The notes: generated by a model not told the origin, from the letters alone. 64,000 bases of DNA from Mesorhizobium loti (GCF_002858745.1 NZ_PJRO01000006.1:1-64000); one strand, 5' to 3'. Shown: positions 29,030 through 38,970, counted from the first letter of the stretch. Translations and numbers: made by a program.

Positions 29030-29971
29030 ATGCTTCTCGGACGCACCGCCAACGGCCTCTACTGGATGAACCGCTATATCGAGCGGGCGGAGAACATGGC
29101 GCGGCTGGTCGATGCCGGCCTGCGCATGGCGCTGACGCGCACGCAGGATGCTTCGGAAGAATGGCACTCGGTGGTGATCAGTGCCGGCTCCGACGTTGCT
29201 TTCACGCAGAAATATTCCGAATTCACTGCCGACAACGTTGCCGATTTCCTGCTGCGCGATACGTCGAACCCGTCTAGCGTCATGTCATCGATCGAGACGG
29301 CGCGTAACAACGCGCGTATGGTGCGCACCGCGCTGACGCGCGAGACCTGGGAAAGCACCAACGAGGCCTGGATGGCGCTGAAGCGGATGCTGGCGAGGCC
29401 GATCGACCAGCGCGACCTGCCTTCGGTACTCGACGCCGTCAAACGCGAGACAGCCCTGATCCGTGGCTCGCTCTTTGGAACGCAATTGCGCAACGAGATC
29501 TTCGATTTCTCGCAGCTCGGCACCTATCTCGAACGCGCCGACAACACTGCCCGCATTTTGGATGTGAAGTACTACGTGCTGTTGCCGTCGATCTCCTGGG
29601 TCGGCTCGACCCTGGACAACTACCAGTGGGAATCGATCCTGCGCTCTGTGTCGGCGCATCGCTCCTATCGCTGGGTCTACGAGGCCGAATACAAGCCGAC
29701 GAACATCGCCGACTACCTGATTGTCAATGCGCGCATGCCGCGTTCGTTGACCTTCTGTTATCGTTTCATCCTCGAACACCTGAATTTTCTGTGTGGCGAC
29801 TACGGCGCGCGCCACGCCAGCCATGCAACGGCCGAACGAATTCACGCGATGCTCAAAGTCGGTTCCATCAAGGACGTTTTCGACTCCGGTCTGCACGAAT
29901 TCCTCGGCAATTTCATTGCCGAAAACACGCGGCTGGGCGACCAGATCGCTGAAGACTATCGTTTCTATTAG
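29030..29971 (+). CDS. Alpha-E domain protein
   Basis: 313 residues, almost entirely alpha-helical, matching the alpha-E (DUF403) family: LLGRTANGLYWMNRYIERAEN at the start, the repeated ERADNTARILDVKYYVLLP in the middle and HLNFLCGDYG, AERIHAMLK near the end. The two ERAxN(x)AR motifs suggest internal duplication. Always linked to the ATP-grasp and transglutaminase genes; molecular role unknown. Start ATG 29030, 72 bp after the ATP-grasp stop. Cytoplasmic. Confidence 0.9.
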   Translation: MLLGRTANGLYWMNRYIERAENMARLVDAGLRMALTRTQDASEEWHSVVISAGSDVAFTQKYSEFTADNVADFLLRDTSNPSSVMSSIETARNNARMVRTALTRETWESTNEAWMALKRMLARPIDQRDLPSVLDAVKRETALIRGSLFGTQLRNEIFDFSQLGTYLERADNTARILDVKYYVLLPSISWVGSTLDNYQWESILRSVSAHRSYRWVYEAEYKPTNIADYLIVNARMPRSLTFCYRFILEHLNFLCGDYGARHASHATAERIHAMLKVGSIKDVFDSGLHEFLGNFIAENTRLGDQIAEDYRFY

Positions 29972-30047
29972 GACGTATTGAGATGGATTTAGCCATTTCA
30001 CTCGTTCTGACTATGAGCCTCAACAGACCCTAGTCGGTTTCATCGCC

Positions 30048-30845
30048 ATGCGTCTCAAGATTACCCACCGGACCGAATACAGCTACGACGCCCCGGTCAG
30101 CTATGCGCTGCAGCGCCTGCGGTTGGTGCCGGGTTCAGGGCCGACGCAGACAGTGCAGTCGTGGGCGCTGCAGATCGAAGGCGCCAGAGAAGAGGTGCAT
30201 TTCCGCGACCAGTTCGCCAACGATACGCGACTCGTCAGCGTTGAAGGCGCGCCGCAATTGATTGCGATCGAGGCGATCGGCGAGGTGGAGACGATCGACA
30301 AGGCAGGCGTTTATGGGCCGCACCAGGGTTTCGCACCGTTGTGGCTATTCCTGCACGAAACGCCGTTGACGGCGGCCGGCGCCGGTATTCGCGACCTTGC
30401 CGAGGCTGTTGGTGGTGGCGCCGACATCGAGCGCCTGCACCAATTGGCCACGCTGGTTCGAGAGCGGATCGCCTATCAGCCGGGCAGTACAAGTGCTGAA
30501 ACCGTGGCCGAGGAGGCCCTCAACCTCGGGTCCGGCGTGTGCCAGGACCACAGCCATGTCTTTATTTCAGTGGCGCGGTTGCTTGGCCTGCCGGCGCGTT
30601 ACATCAGCGGCTACCTGATGATGGACGGTGTTTCGGAGCAGGCGGCAAGTCATGCCTGGGCCGAAGCCCACGTCGCGGGACTGGGCTGGGTATCCTTCGA
30701 TGCAGCCAACGGCATTTCGCCGGACGAACGTTATGTTCGGGTGGCGACCGGCCGCGACTATCGCGACGCGATGCCGGTTTCCGGCATTCGTCTGGGCCAG
30801 GCTCACGAGCAACTCGCCGTTTCGATCACCGTCGTGCAACAATAA
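30048..30845 (+). CDS. Transglutaminase-like cysteine peptidase family protein
   Basis: 265 residues. An N-terminal beta region (MRLKITHRTEYSYDAPVSYA) precedes the transglutaminase core with the triad Cys165 (SGVCQDHSHVF), His202 (SHAWAEAHV) and Asp218 (VSFDAANG). Bacterial members mostly act as peptidases or amide-bond-forming enzymes. Third member of the ATP-grasp/alpha-E cluster and probably co-transcribed; followed directly by repeat copy C. In many relatives a proteasome-like (Anbu) gene follows; here it does not. Confidence 0.9.
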   Translation: MRLKITHRTEYSYDAPVSYALQRLRLVPGSGPTQTVQSWALQIEGAREEVHFRDQFANDTRLVSVEGAPQLIAIEAIGEVETIDKAGVYGPHQGFAPLWLFLHETPLTAAGAGIRDLAEAVGGGADIERLHQLATLVRERIAYQPGSTSAETVAEEALNLGSGVCQDHSHVFISVARLLGLPARYISGYLMMDGVSEQAASHAWAEAHVAGLGWVSFDAANGISPDERYVRVATGRDYRDAMPVSGIRLGQAHEQLAVSITVVQQ

Positions 30846-30892
30846 CCTCGCGGGCGCCGGCAAATACCGCCATGCGGCCTTGCGCGCTGTTT

Positions 30893-30991
30893 CCAGAGCG
30901 TTTCCGGTTTTTTCGGAAACGCTCCAACTCTCAGTTTTTTACGCAATTCCGGGCGGAAAACCGCTGCGCACTTTTCCTGGAATTGCTCTGG
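30893..30991. repeat. Composite palindromic intergenic repeat, copy C
   Basis: Bounded by CCAGAGC (30893-30899) and GCTCTGG (30985-30991), same orientation as copy A: GAGCGTTTCCG hairpin first, then GCAATTCCGG...GGAATTGC. It lies between the transglutaminase-like gene and the decarboxylase gene, both on the plus strand. Confidence 0.85.
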
Positions 30992-31043
30992 CGCCATAAT
31001 GCACGCGTTAATCATATCGGGCCGAGCTCAAGGAGGAGGCGGT

Positions 31044-32456
31044 ATGGACAGCGAAGAGTTCCGTACTTGGTCGCGGCGCGCGGCGGACTGGGGTGCCGAC
31101 TATCGGGACACCGTACGAGACATGCCGGTGCGGCCGCAGGTGGCGCCGGGTTCGATCCTCAAACAGGTCGCGGCATCACCCCCGGAGCAGGCGGAGCCGA
31201 TGGAGGCGATCTTCTCCGATTTCGAAGCCAAGATCATGCCCGGCATGACGCATTGGCAGCATCCGCGCTTCTTCGCCTATTTCCCGGCAAACGCAGCGCG
31301 CGTCTCGGTGATCGCCGAATATCTGGTCACCGCGGTCGCGTCCCAATGCATGTTGTGGCAGACCTCGCCTGCTGCGACCGAACTCGAAACGAAAATGATC
31401 GACTGGCTGCGCCAGGCACTCGGGCTGCCGGAAGGGTTCTCCGGCGTGATCCAGGATTCGGCTTCGTCCGCTACGCTGGCCGCTGTGCTCACCATGCGGG
31501 AGCGGGCTCTCAACTGGGACGGCAATAAAAAGGGCCTGCCTGGGCAGAAGCGCCTGCGCGTCTACTGTTCCAACCAAGTGCATACGTCGATCGACCGCGC
31601 GATCTGGGTGGCCGGTATCGGCGATGAAAACCTGGTGCGCATTCCGACGACCGGATCTTTGCGCTCCATGGATGCCGCTGCGCTCGAAGCGGCCATTCGC
31701 GCCGACAAGGAAGCCGGTTTCCTTCCCGCAGGTATCGTCGCCTGCGTCGGTGGCACCAGCACCGGCGGTACCGACGACATCGCGGCGGTCGCCGAGATTG
31801 CGCGCCGTCACGATCTCTATCTGCATGTCGATGCCGCCTGGGCAGGGGCAGCGATGATCTGCCCGGAATACCGGCCTTTCTGGAAGGGCTCTGAACTGGC
31901 CGATTCCATAGTCTTCAATCCGCACAAATGGCTGGGCGCTAGTTTCGACTGCTCGATCCAGTTCGTGCGTGATCCTGAAAGCCATGTGCGTACGCTGGCG
32001 ATCAAGCCGGAATATCTGAAGACGCACGGTCATGACGGCGTCATCAACTATTCCGAATGGACCGTGACGCTGGGCAGGCGGTTTCGCGCGCTGAAATTGT
32101 GGTTCCTCATGCGCGCGCATGGTCTTGACGGCTTGCGCACCATGATCCGCAACCATGTCAGTTGGAGCTCGGACCTGGCGGAGAGGCTCGCGAAGGAGCC
32201 GGATTTCGAGATCGTGACCAAGCCGATGTTATCGCTGTTTTCCTTCCGCCATCGGGTAGGCGGCGGACAGGACGCGGATGAGCACAATCTAAGGCTGGTC
32301 AACGCCATCAACGATGATGGCCGCATCTATCTCACTCAGACGCGCGTCGACGATCAGGTCGCGATCCGTTTCCAAGTCGGACAGTTCGAGGCGAAGCGAG
32401 AGGATGTCGAAGCGGCCTACGACGTGATTGTCGAGGTTGCACGTAGTCTGTCGTAG
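31044..32456 (+). CDS. PLP-dependent aromatic-L-amino-acid decarboxylase family protein
   Basis: 470 residues of group II PLP decarboxylases. The cofactor lysine is Lys295 in FNPHKWLG; the pocket includes LHVDAAWAGAAMICPEYR. The substrate-loop region FAYFPANAARVSVIAEYL and TELETKMIDWLRQALGLP match aromatic amino acid decarboxylases (Trp, Tyr, Phe or DOPA). Substrate cannot be read from sequence. ATG 31044 has a full AGGAGG upstream; an in-frame ATG at 30999 lies near the repeat and is unlikely. Product amines could link to auxin-like or trace-amine metabolism, which is speculative. Confidence 0.9.
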   Translation: MDSEEFRTWSRRAADWGADYRDTVRDMPVRPQVAPGSILKQVAASPPEQAEPMEAIFSDFEAKIMPGMTHWQHPRFFAYFPANAARVSVIAEYLVTAVASQCMLWQTSPAATELETKMIDWLRQALGLPEGFSGVIQDSASSATLAAVLTMRERALNWDGNKKGLPGQKRLRVYCSNQVHTSIDRAIWVAGIGDENLVRIPTTGSLRSMDAAALEAAIRADKEAGFLPAGIVACVGGTSTGGTDDIAAVAEIARRHDLYLHVDAAWAGAAMICPEYRPFWKGSELADSIVFNPHKWLGASFDCSIQFVRDPESHVRTLAIKPEYLKTHGHDGVINYSEWTVTLGRRFRALKLWFLMRAHGLDGLRTMIRNHVSWSSDLAERLAKEPDFEIVTKPMLSLFSFRHRVGGGQDADEHNLRLVNAINDDGRIYLTQTRVDDQVAIRFQVGQFEAKREDVEAAYDVIVEVARSLS

Positions 32457-32520
32457 GACAATCGGCGAAACGAGAAGGAATGCGAGCGGGCTTGATGTTT
32501 CGCCGCCTCTGGCTCTTGCT

Positions 32521-32564
32521 TTTACTCATCTTTCGTTTTTGGCTATAATAACAAAAAACGAAAG
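32521..32564 (+). promoter_or_regulatory. glpR promoter with flanking GlpR-type operator arms
   Basis: A perfect -10 TATAAT (32544-32549) with a 17-bp spacer from a weak -35 (TTTACT 32521-32526). The -10 is flanked by an inverted repeat: CTTTCGTTTTT (32530-32540) and AAAAACGAAAG (32554-32564). DeoR-family repressors bind TTTCG-type repeats, so this is a strong candidate for autorepression. Confidence 0.6.
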
Positions 32565-32578
32565 TGGGAACCGCCATC

Positions 32579-33346
32579 ATGTATCTGTCGCCGCGCCATG
32601 CCGAGATCATTCAGATGGCAAAGGAAGCGGGGCGCGTGCTGGTCGATGATCTTGCCGTGCATTTCGAGGTGACGCCGCAGACTATCCGCAAGGATCTCAA
32701 CGACTTGTGCGATCAGCGGCTTCTGACGCGGATTCATGGCGGTGCGCTGTTCCCGTCCGGCATCGAGAACATGGAGTATGAGGCGAGACGACAGATCGCC
32801 GCCGATGAAAAGGAGGCGATCGGCCGTGCCGCTGCGCGGCTCATCCCGGACAATGCCTCGCTTTTCATCAACATCGGCACCACGACCGAAGCGGTCAGCA
32901 AGGCATTGCTCGATCACAACGGCCTAATGGTGATTACCAATAACATCAATGTTGCCAATAGGATGCGTGTGTATCCTTCGATAGAGGTGGTGATTGCCGG
33001 CGGTGTCGTACGTGGCTCGGATGGCGGTATCGTCGGCGAAGCGGCGGTCGATTTCATCAAGCAGTTCAAGGTCGATTATGCGGTGATCGGCGCTTCTGCC
33101 ATCGACCATGATGGTGCGTTGCTCGATTTCGATTTTCGCGAAGTGAAGGTGGCGCAAGCCATCATCGCCAACACACGCCATGTCATCCTGGTTTCGGATT
33201 GCACCAAGTTCGAACGCACCGCGCCCGTGCGCATCGGCCATCTCTCGCAGGTCAACACGTTCATAACCGACCGTTGCGACATCCCGTCGGTACGCAAGAT
33301 CTGCACGGATTCCGAGGTGCAACTCATCGAAACGTCACGATCCTGA
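32579..33346 (+). CDS. glpR: DeoR-family glycerol-3-phosphate regulon repressor
   Basis: 255 residues. The N-terminal helix-turn-helix VLVDDLAVHFEVTPQTIRKDLNDLCD is followed by the DeoR hallmark LLTRIHGGAL. The C-terminal phosphosugar-sensor domain contains INIGTTTEAVSKALL and VVIAGGVVRGSDGGIVGEAA, with DFDFREVKVAQ near the ligand site. Position directly before glpD and the glycerol transporter marks it as GlpR, expected to be relieved by glycerol 3-phosphate. Start ATG 32579 just after the second operator arm. Confidence 0.93.
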   Translation: MYLSPRHAEIIQMAKEAGRVLVDDLAVHFEVTPQTIRKDLNDLCDQRLLTRIHGGALFPSGIENMEYEARRQIAADEKEAIGRAAARLIPDNASLFINIGTTTEAVSKALLDHNGLMVITNNINVANRMRVYPSIEVVIAGGVVRGSDGGIVGEAAVDFIKQFKVDYAVIGASAIDHDGALLDFDFREVKVAQAIIANTRHVILVSDCTKFERTAPVRIGHLSQVNTFITDRCDIPSVRKICTDSEVQLIETSRS

Positions 33347-33387
33347 TGCGGAGACACGCTAGCATCGTCCGTTGGTTTTGATTTCGT

Positions 33388-33416
33388 TTGACATTCGTTC
33401 TGTTTTCGAAATAACA
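33388..33416 (+). promoter_or_regulatory. Candidate glpD operon promoter and operators
   Basis: TTGACA (33388-33393), 17-bp spacer, ATAACA (33411-33416). Several TTCG-containing elements surround it (33383-33387, 33395-33398, TTTTCGAAA at 33403-33411 and CTTTCGAAG at 33425-33433), similar to the arms at glpR, so GlpR probably binds here. Confidence 0.45.
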
Positions 33417-33475
33417 TCCATGTGCTTTCGAAGTGCGGCTATTTATGCTGCAATGCGAAAATGCGGGAGGGTGCT

Positions 33476-35005
33476 TTGGACGGAACCCCGATCCATGACA
33501 TTTTTGTCATCGGCGGCGGCATAAACGGCTGCGGTATCGCGCGTGACGCGGTCGGCCGCGGCTACACCGTTTTCCTGGCCGAGATGAATGATCTGGCGAG
33601 CGGGACGTCATCTGGCTCCACCAAGCTCATTCACGGCGGTCTGCGCTATCTCGAGTTCTACGAGTTCCGCCTTGTCCGCGAAGCGCTGATGGAGCGCGAG
33701 GTGCTCTGGCGCAATGCGCCGCACATCATCTGGCCGATGCGTTTTGTGCTGCCTTTTTTCGATGGTGGACCTCGACCGGCCTGGATGCTGCGGCTTGGCC
33801 TGTTCCTCTATGACCATATCGGCGGGCGTAAACTGCTGCCGGCGACAAAGACGCTGGACATGCACAACGATCCGGCAGGAAAGCCGCTCAAGCCCCTGTT
33901 TTCCAAGGCGTTCGAATATTCCGACGGCTGGGTCAACGATGCGCGGCTGGTTGTTCTCAATGCCCGTGATGCCGCCGATCGTGGCGCAACCATCCGCACC
34001 CGCACCAAGGTGGCCAGTGCGCGCCGCGACGGCAATCTGTGGATTGTCACGATCGAGGATCTGCGCAGCCGCAAGACGGAGACGGTCAAAGCGAGGCTGC
34101 TGGTCAATGCTGCCGGGCCCTGGGTCGATCACGTCTTGTCGACAACTGTCGGCAAGAATGACGTCCACAACGTCCGGCTGGTGCAGGGCAGTCATATCGT
34201 CGTGCGCAAGAAGTTCGACGATCCGCGTGCCTATTTCTTCCAGAACAAGGATGGTCGCATCATCTTCGCGATCCCCTATGAGGAAGAGTTCACGCTGATC
34301 GGCACCACTGACCGCGACTACACGGACGATCCACACAACGTGACGATCAGCGAAGGCGAGATCGACTATCTGTGTTCGGCGGCCAGCGAGTATTTTTCCG
34401 ATCCGGTGACGCGCGCCGACATTGTCTGGACCTATTCGGCAGTGCGTCCTCTCTTCGATGACGGTGCGTCCAAGGCTCAAGAAGCAACCCGCGACTATGT
34501 CCTCAAGGCCGAAGGTGGAGAAGGCGTGGCGCCCCTGGTCAACGCCTTTGGCGGCAAGATCACCACCTATCGGCGGCTGGCGGAATCCATGCTGGAGAAG
34601 ATCGAAGGTTTTCTCGGCAAGCGTGGCGAGCCATGGACTGCAAAAGGAACCTTGCCGGGCGGTGATTTCCCGGCAACCGGCTACGAGGCCGAGGTGGCGA
34701 AGCTCACGAAGGCGTTTCCGTTTCTTGATGCGCGCATGGCGAAACGGCTTGTCCGGCTTTACGGAACGCGCGCGCACATTTTGCTCGGACTTGCCAAGTC
34801 GAAAGCCGATCTCGGCCAGGATTTTGGTGCGGACCTCTATGAGGCCGAGGTACGCTACCTTGCCGAAAACGAATGGGCGCAGACGGCGGAAGACATTCTC
34901 TGGCGCAGGACGAAGCGCGGCCTGCATTTCGATCGCGAGCAGACCGCCCAACTGGAAGCATTTCTGCGCCGCATCAGCGGCCCGCACATAGCCGCCGCTG
35001 AATAG
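33476..35005 (+). CDS. glpD: Glycerol-3-phosphate dehydrogenase (FAD, membrane-associated)
   Basis: A 509-residue GlpD that oxidises glycerol 3-phosphate to dihydroxyacetone phosphate and passes electrons to quinone. FAD-binding GxGxxG motif VIGGGINGCGIARDA at the N-terminus; GTSSGSTKLIHGGLRYLEF and TYSAVRPLF, VNAFGGKITTYRRLAE are family signatures. TTG 33476 has GGGAGG five bases upstream, so I prefer it; ATG 33461 overlaps that ribosome binding site and adds five residues. First gene of the transporter operon. Confidence 0.95.
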   Translation: MDGTPIHDIFVIGGGINGCGIARDAVGRGYTVFLAEMNDLASGTSSGSTKLIHGGLRYLEFYEFRLVREALMEREVLWRNAPHIIWPMRFVLPFFDGGPRPAWMLRLGLFLYDHIGGRKLLPATKTLDMHNDPAGKPLKPLFSKAFEYSDGWVNDARLVVLNARDAADRGATIRTRTKVASARRDGNLWIVTIEDLRSRKTETVKARLLVNAAGPWVDHVLSTTVGKNDVHNVRLVQGSHIVVRKKFDDPRAYFFQNKDGRIIFAIPYEEEFTLIGTTDRDYTDDPHNVTISEGEIDYLCSAASEYFSDPVTRADIVWTYSAVRPLFDDGASKAQEATRDYVLKAEGGEGVAPLVNAFGGKITTYRRLAESMLEKIEGFLGKRGEPWTAKGTLPGGDFPATGYEAEVAKLTKAFPFLDARMAKRLVRLYGTRAHILLGLAKSKADLGQDFGADLYEAEVRYLAENEWAQTAEDILWRRTKRGLHFDREQTAQLEAFLRRISGPHIAAAE

Positions 35006-35027
35006 CGCGGCATAGGGAGGAAACCGA

Positions 35028-36107
35028 ATGCTGGAACTGCGGAACGTCTCGAAGGTCGTGGGTGCGGCAACGCACATCGACGACGTGTCGTTGACGCTGC
35101 AGCACGGTTCCCTCAACGTGCTTCTGGGACCGACGCTGTCCGGCAAGACGAGCCTGATGCGCTTGATGGCTGGGCTCGACCGGCCAACGTCCGGCAGCGT
35201 CTGGTTCGACGGCAAGGACGTCACTGGCGTACCGGTGCAGAAGCGCAACGTCGCCATGGTCTACCAGCAGTTCATCAACTATCCGGCAATGACCGTTTAC
35301 GACAACATCGCCTCGCCGCTGCGTGTCGCCGGCATCGAACAGGCCAGGATCGATCGCGAGGTGCGGCAGGCGGCGGACCTCCTCAAACTGACGCCTTATC
35401 TGGAACGCACGCCGCTCAACCTCTCCGGCGGCCAGCAGCAGCGTACCGCGCTTGCCCGCGCCATCGTCAAGAACGCCAGTCTCGTACTGCTCGACGAGCC
35501 GCTCGCCAATCTCGACTACAAGCTGCGCGAGGAACTGCGCGCCGAATTGCCGAGGATTTTTGCCGAGGCAGGCACCATCTTCGTCTATGCCACGACGGAG
35601 CCACACGAGGCGCTGCTGCTTGGTGGCAACACCGCGACCCTGTCGGAAGGCAGGGTCACTCAATTCGGTTCGACCATCGAGGTTTTCCGCAAGCCGAACG
35701 ACCTGATCACGGCACGGACTTTCGCCGACCCGCCACTCAACACGATCGTCCTGCGCAAGGCCGGCGCGAAGTTCCTGCTCGACGGCGGGGTGAGCATTCC
35801 GGTTCCCACGGATCTGGTCGGTATCGCTGACGCCAGCTACACGATCGGTTTCCAGCCACATCACCTTTCGCTGGAGCGGCCGAATGAAGCGGCGGTGCCG
35901 GTACGTGCCAAGGTATCGATCACCGAGATCACCGGTTCGGAAAGCTTCGTCCATCTCGATTTCGCGGACGCGCGCTGGGTGATGCTATCCCATGGCATTC
36001 TCGACCTCGCCACCGACGAGGAAATCGAGGTGTTCATCGATCCCCGCCACATCATGGTGTTCGACGCATCCGGCCGTTCGGTCGGCCTGGCACAGCTGGC
36101 AGCGTGA
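35028..36107 (+). CDS. glpS: Glycerol ABC transporter ATPase GlpS
   Basis: 359 residues of the MalK/UgpC type: nucleotide-binding domain (about 1-235) plus C-terminal OB-like regulatory domain. Walker A is GPTLSGKTS, the signature LSGGQQQR is canonical, and Walker B is LVLLDEPLANLD. The switch (H-loop) is altered: YATTEPHEAL has Thr190 where YVTHDQxEA normally carries His. With the degenerate signature of GlpT, this predicts one inactive ATP site in the heterodimer. Ribosome binding site GGAGG precedes ATG 35028; 22 bp after glpD. Confidence 0.93.
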   Translation: MLELRNVSKVVGAATHIDDVSLTLQHGSLNVLLGPTLSGKTSLMRLMAGLDRPTSGSVWFDGKDVTGVPVQKRNVAMVYQQFINYPAMTVYDNIASPLRVAGIEQARIDREVRQAADLLKLTPYLERTPLNLSGGQQQRTALARAIVKNASLVLLDEPLANLDYKLREELRAELPRIFAEAGTIFVYATTEPHEALLLGGNTATLSEGRVTQFGSTIEVFRKPNDLITARTFADPPLNTIVLRKAGAKFLLDGGVSIPVPTDLVGIADASYTIGFQPHHLSLERPNEAAVPVRAKVSITEITGSESFVHLDFADARWVMLSHGILDLATDEEIEVFIDPRHIMVFDASGRSVGLAQLAA

Positions 36108-36117
36108 GGTTCTGGAC

Positions 36118-37185
36118 ATGGCACGCATCGATCTCGATCACATCCGCCATTCCTACCTGCCGAACCCGCAGAAGGAGACGGATTTCGCGCTCAAGGAAGT
36201 GCACCACACCTTCCAGGAGGGCGGTGCCTATGCGCTGCTTGGCCCATCCGGTTGCGGCAAGACCACGCTGTTGAATATCATCTCCGGCCTGCTGCACCCG
36301 TCGCACGGCAAGCTGCTGTTCAACGGGCACGATGTTACCAACCTGTCGACGCAGGAGCGCAACATCGCGCAGGTTTTCCAGTTTCCGGTCATCTACGACA
36401 CCATGACGGTCTACGACAATCTGGCCTTCCCGCTGCGCAACCGCGGTGTGCCGGAGGCCGATGTCGACCGCAAGGTGCGCGAGACACTCGACATGATCGA
36501 CCTCGCCGACTGGGCCAAACGCAAGGCGAGGGGGCTGACAGCCGACCAGAAACAGAAGATTTCGCTCGGGCGTGGTCTGGTGCGCTCCGATGTCAATGCG
36601 ATCCTGTTCGATGAGCCGCTGACCGTCATCGACCCGCACATGAAATGGGTGCTGCGTTCGCAGCTCAAGCAGCTTCACCGTCGTTTCGGCTACACCATGG
36701 TCTACGTCACGCACGACCAGACCGAGGCGCTTACCTTCGCTGACCAGGTGGTGGTGATGTATGACGGCGGCATCGTACAGATCGGCACGCCGGCTGAACT
36801 CTTCGAGCGGCCGAAACACACCTTCGTCGGCTATTTCATCGGCTCGCCAGGCATGAACGTGCTGCCGGTCGAGGTAGACGGCAAGACAGCCAAATTGGGA
36901 TCGTTGGCCATCGTGCTTCCGGGAACGCCGGAGAAGACCGGCGACTCGATGGAGCTCGGGATCAGGCCCGAATATGTGCGGCTCGGTCGCGTCGGCATTG
37001 GCGTATCGATCAGCAAGGTCGAGGACGTCGGCCGCCACAAAGTTGTCCGCGCCAAACTCGAGGGCCGGGAAATCGCGGCGATCGTCGGCGAAGACGAGGA
37101 AATTCCCGCTGAGCCGAAACTGCGTTTCGAACCGGCAGGCATCAATGTCTATGCCGATTCCTGGCGCGTCGAGATGAGGGCCTGA
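36118..37185 (+). CDS. glpT: Glycerol ABC transporter ATPase GlpT
   Basis: 355 residues, the second ATPase of the importer (unrelated to the E. coli antiporter of the same name). Walker A GPSGCGKTT, Walker B AILFDEPLTVIDP and H-loop VYVTHDQTEAL are canonical. The ABC signature is degenerate: Leu140-Thr-Ala-Asp-Gln144 (LTADQ) in place of LSGGQ. The C-terminal regulatory domain is present. ATG 36118 follows glpS by ten bases; the frame upstream lies inside glpS. Two bases separate its stop from glpP. Confidence 0.93.
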   Translation: MARIDLDHIRHSYLPNPQKETDFALKEVHHTFQEGGAYALLGPSGCGKTTLLNIISGLLHPSHGKLLFNGHDVTNLSTQERNIAQVFQFPVIYDTMTVYDNLAFPLRNRGVPEADVDRKVRETLDMIDLADWAKRKARGLTADQKQKISLGRGLVRSDVNAILFDEPLTVIDPHMKWVLRSQLKQLHRRFGYTMVYVTHDQTEALTFADQVVVMYDGGIVQIGTPAELFERPKHTFVGYFIGSPGMNVLPVEVDGKTAKLGSLAIVLPGTPEKTGDSMELGIRPEYVRLGRVGIGVSISKVEDVGRHKVVRAKLEGREIAAIVGEDEEIPAEPKLRFEPAGINVYADSWRVEMRA

Positions 37186-37187
37186 CC

Positions 37188-38054
37188 ATGGAGAGAACCT
37201 GGAACAACAAGGCCTGGTTTCTCGTCCTGCCGGTGCTGGTGCTGGTGGCCTTTTCTGCCGTTATCCCGTTGATGACTGTGGTCGACTATTCGGTCCAGGA
37301 CACATTCGGCAACAACCAGTTCTTCTGGGCTGGCACGGAATGGTTCGAGGAACTGCTTTCCTCGTCCCGCTTCTGGCAGGCGATGGGCCGCAATCTGGTG
37401 TTTTCGGCCATCATCCTCGCCATCGAGGTGCCGCTCGGCATCCTGATCGCGCTCAATATGCCGAAGAAAGGTTGGGGCGTGCCGGTGTGCCTTGTGCTGA
37501 TGGCGCTGCCGCTGCTCATCCCATGGAATGTTGTGGGCACGATCTGGCAGGTGTTCGGGCGCAACGATATCGGCCTGTTCGGCTATTACCTGAACAAGCT
37601 CGGCTTCGACTACAATTATGTGCAGGATCCGCTCGACGCCTGGTTCACCGTCATTCTCATGGATGTCTGGCACTGGACGAGCCTGGTGGTGCTGCTGTGC
37701 TATGCTGGCCTCGTCTCGATCCCGGATGCCTTCTACCAGGCTGCGAAAATCGACGGCGCCTCGCGCTGGGCCGTGTTTCGCTACATCCAGCTGCCGAAGA
37801 TGCAGCGCGTGCTGCTGATTGCCGTCCTGCTGCGCTTCATGGACTCGTTCATGATCTACACCGAGCCCTTCGTCGTCACCGGCGGCGGCCCCGGCAACTC
37901 GACCACTTTCCTGTCCATCGATCTCGTCAAGTTGGCGCTCGGCCAGTTCGATCTTGGCCCGGCCGCCGCAATGTCGCTGGTCTACTTCCTGATCATCCTG
38001 CTGCTGTCATGGGTGTTCTACACCGTCATGACCAACTACGACGCGGAGCGCTGA
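37188..38054 (+). CDS. glpP: Glycerol ABC transporter permease GlpP
   Basis: 288 residues with six predicted membrane spans. The cytoplasmic EAA loop that contacts the ATPases reads YQAAKIDGASRWAVFRYIQLPKMQ (EAA variant with the conserved G). MalF/UgpA-type. The second-to-third span region NLVFSAIILAIEVPLGILIAL is typical. Directly follows glpT and is followed by glpQ with a one-base gap, so all are translated from one mRNA. Confidence 0.93.
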   Translation: MERTWNNKAWFLVLPVLVLVAFSAVIPLMTVVDYSVQDTFGNNQFFWAGTEWFEELLSSSRFWQAMGRNLVFSAIILAIEVPLGILIALNMPKKGWGVPVCLVLMALPLLIPWNVVGTIWQVFGRNDIGLFGYYLNKLGFDYNYVQDPLDAWFTVILMDVWHWTSLVVLLCYAGLVSIPDAFYQAAKIDGASRWAVFRYIQLPKMQRVLLIAVLLRFMDSFMIYTEPFVVTGGGPGNSTTFLSIDLVKLALGQFDLGPAAAMSLVYFLIILLLSWVFYTVMTNYDAER

Positions 38055-38055
38055 T

Positions 38056-38969
<914 letters not shown>

Positions 38970-38970
<1 letters not shown>

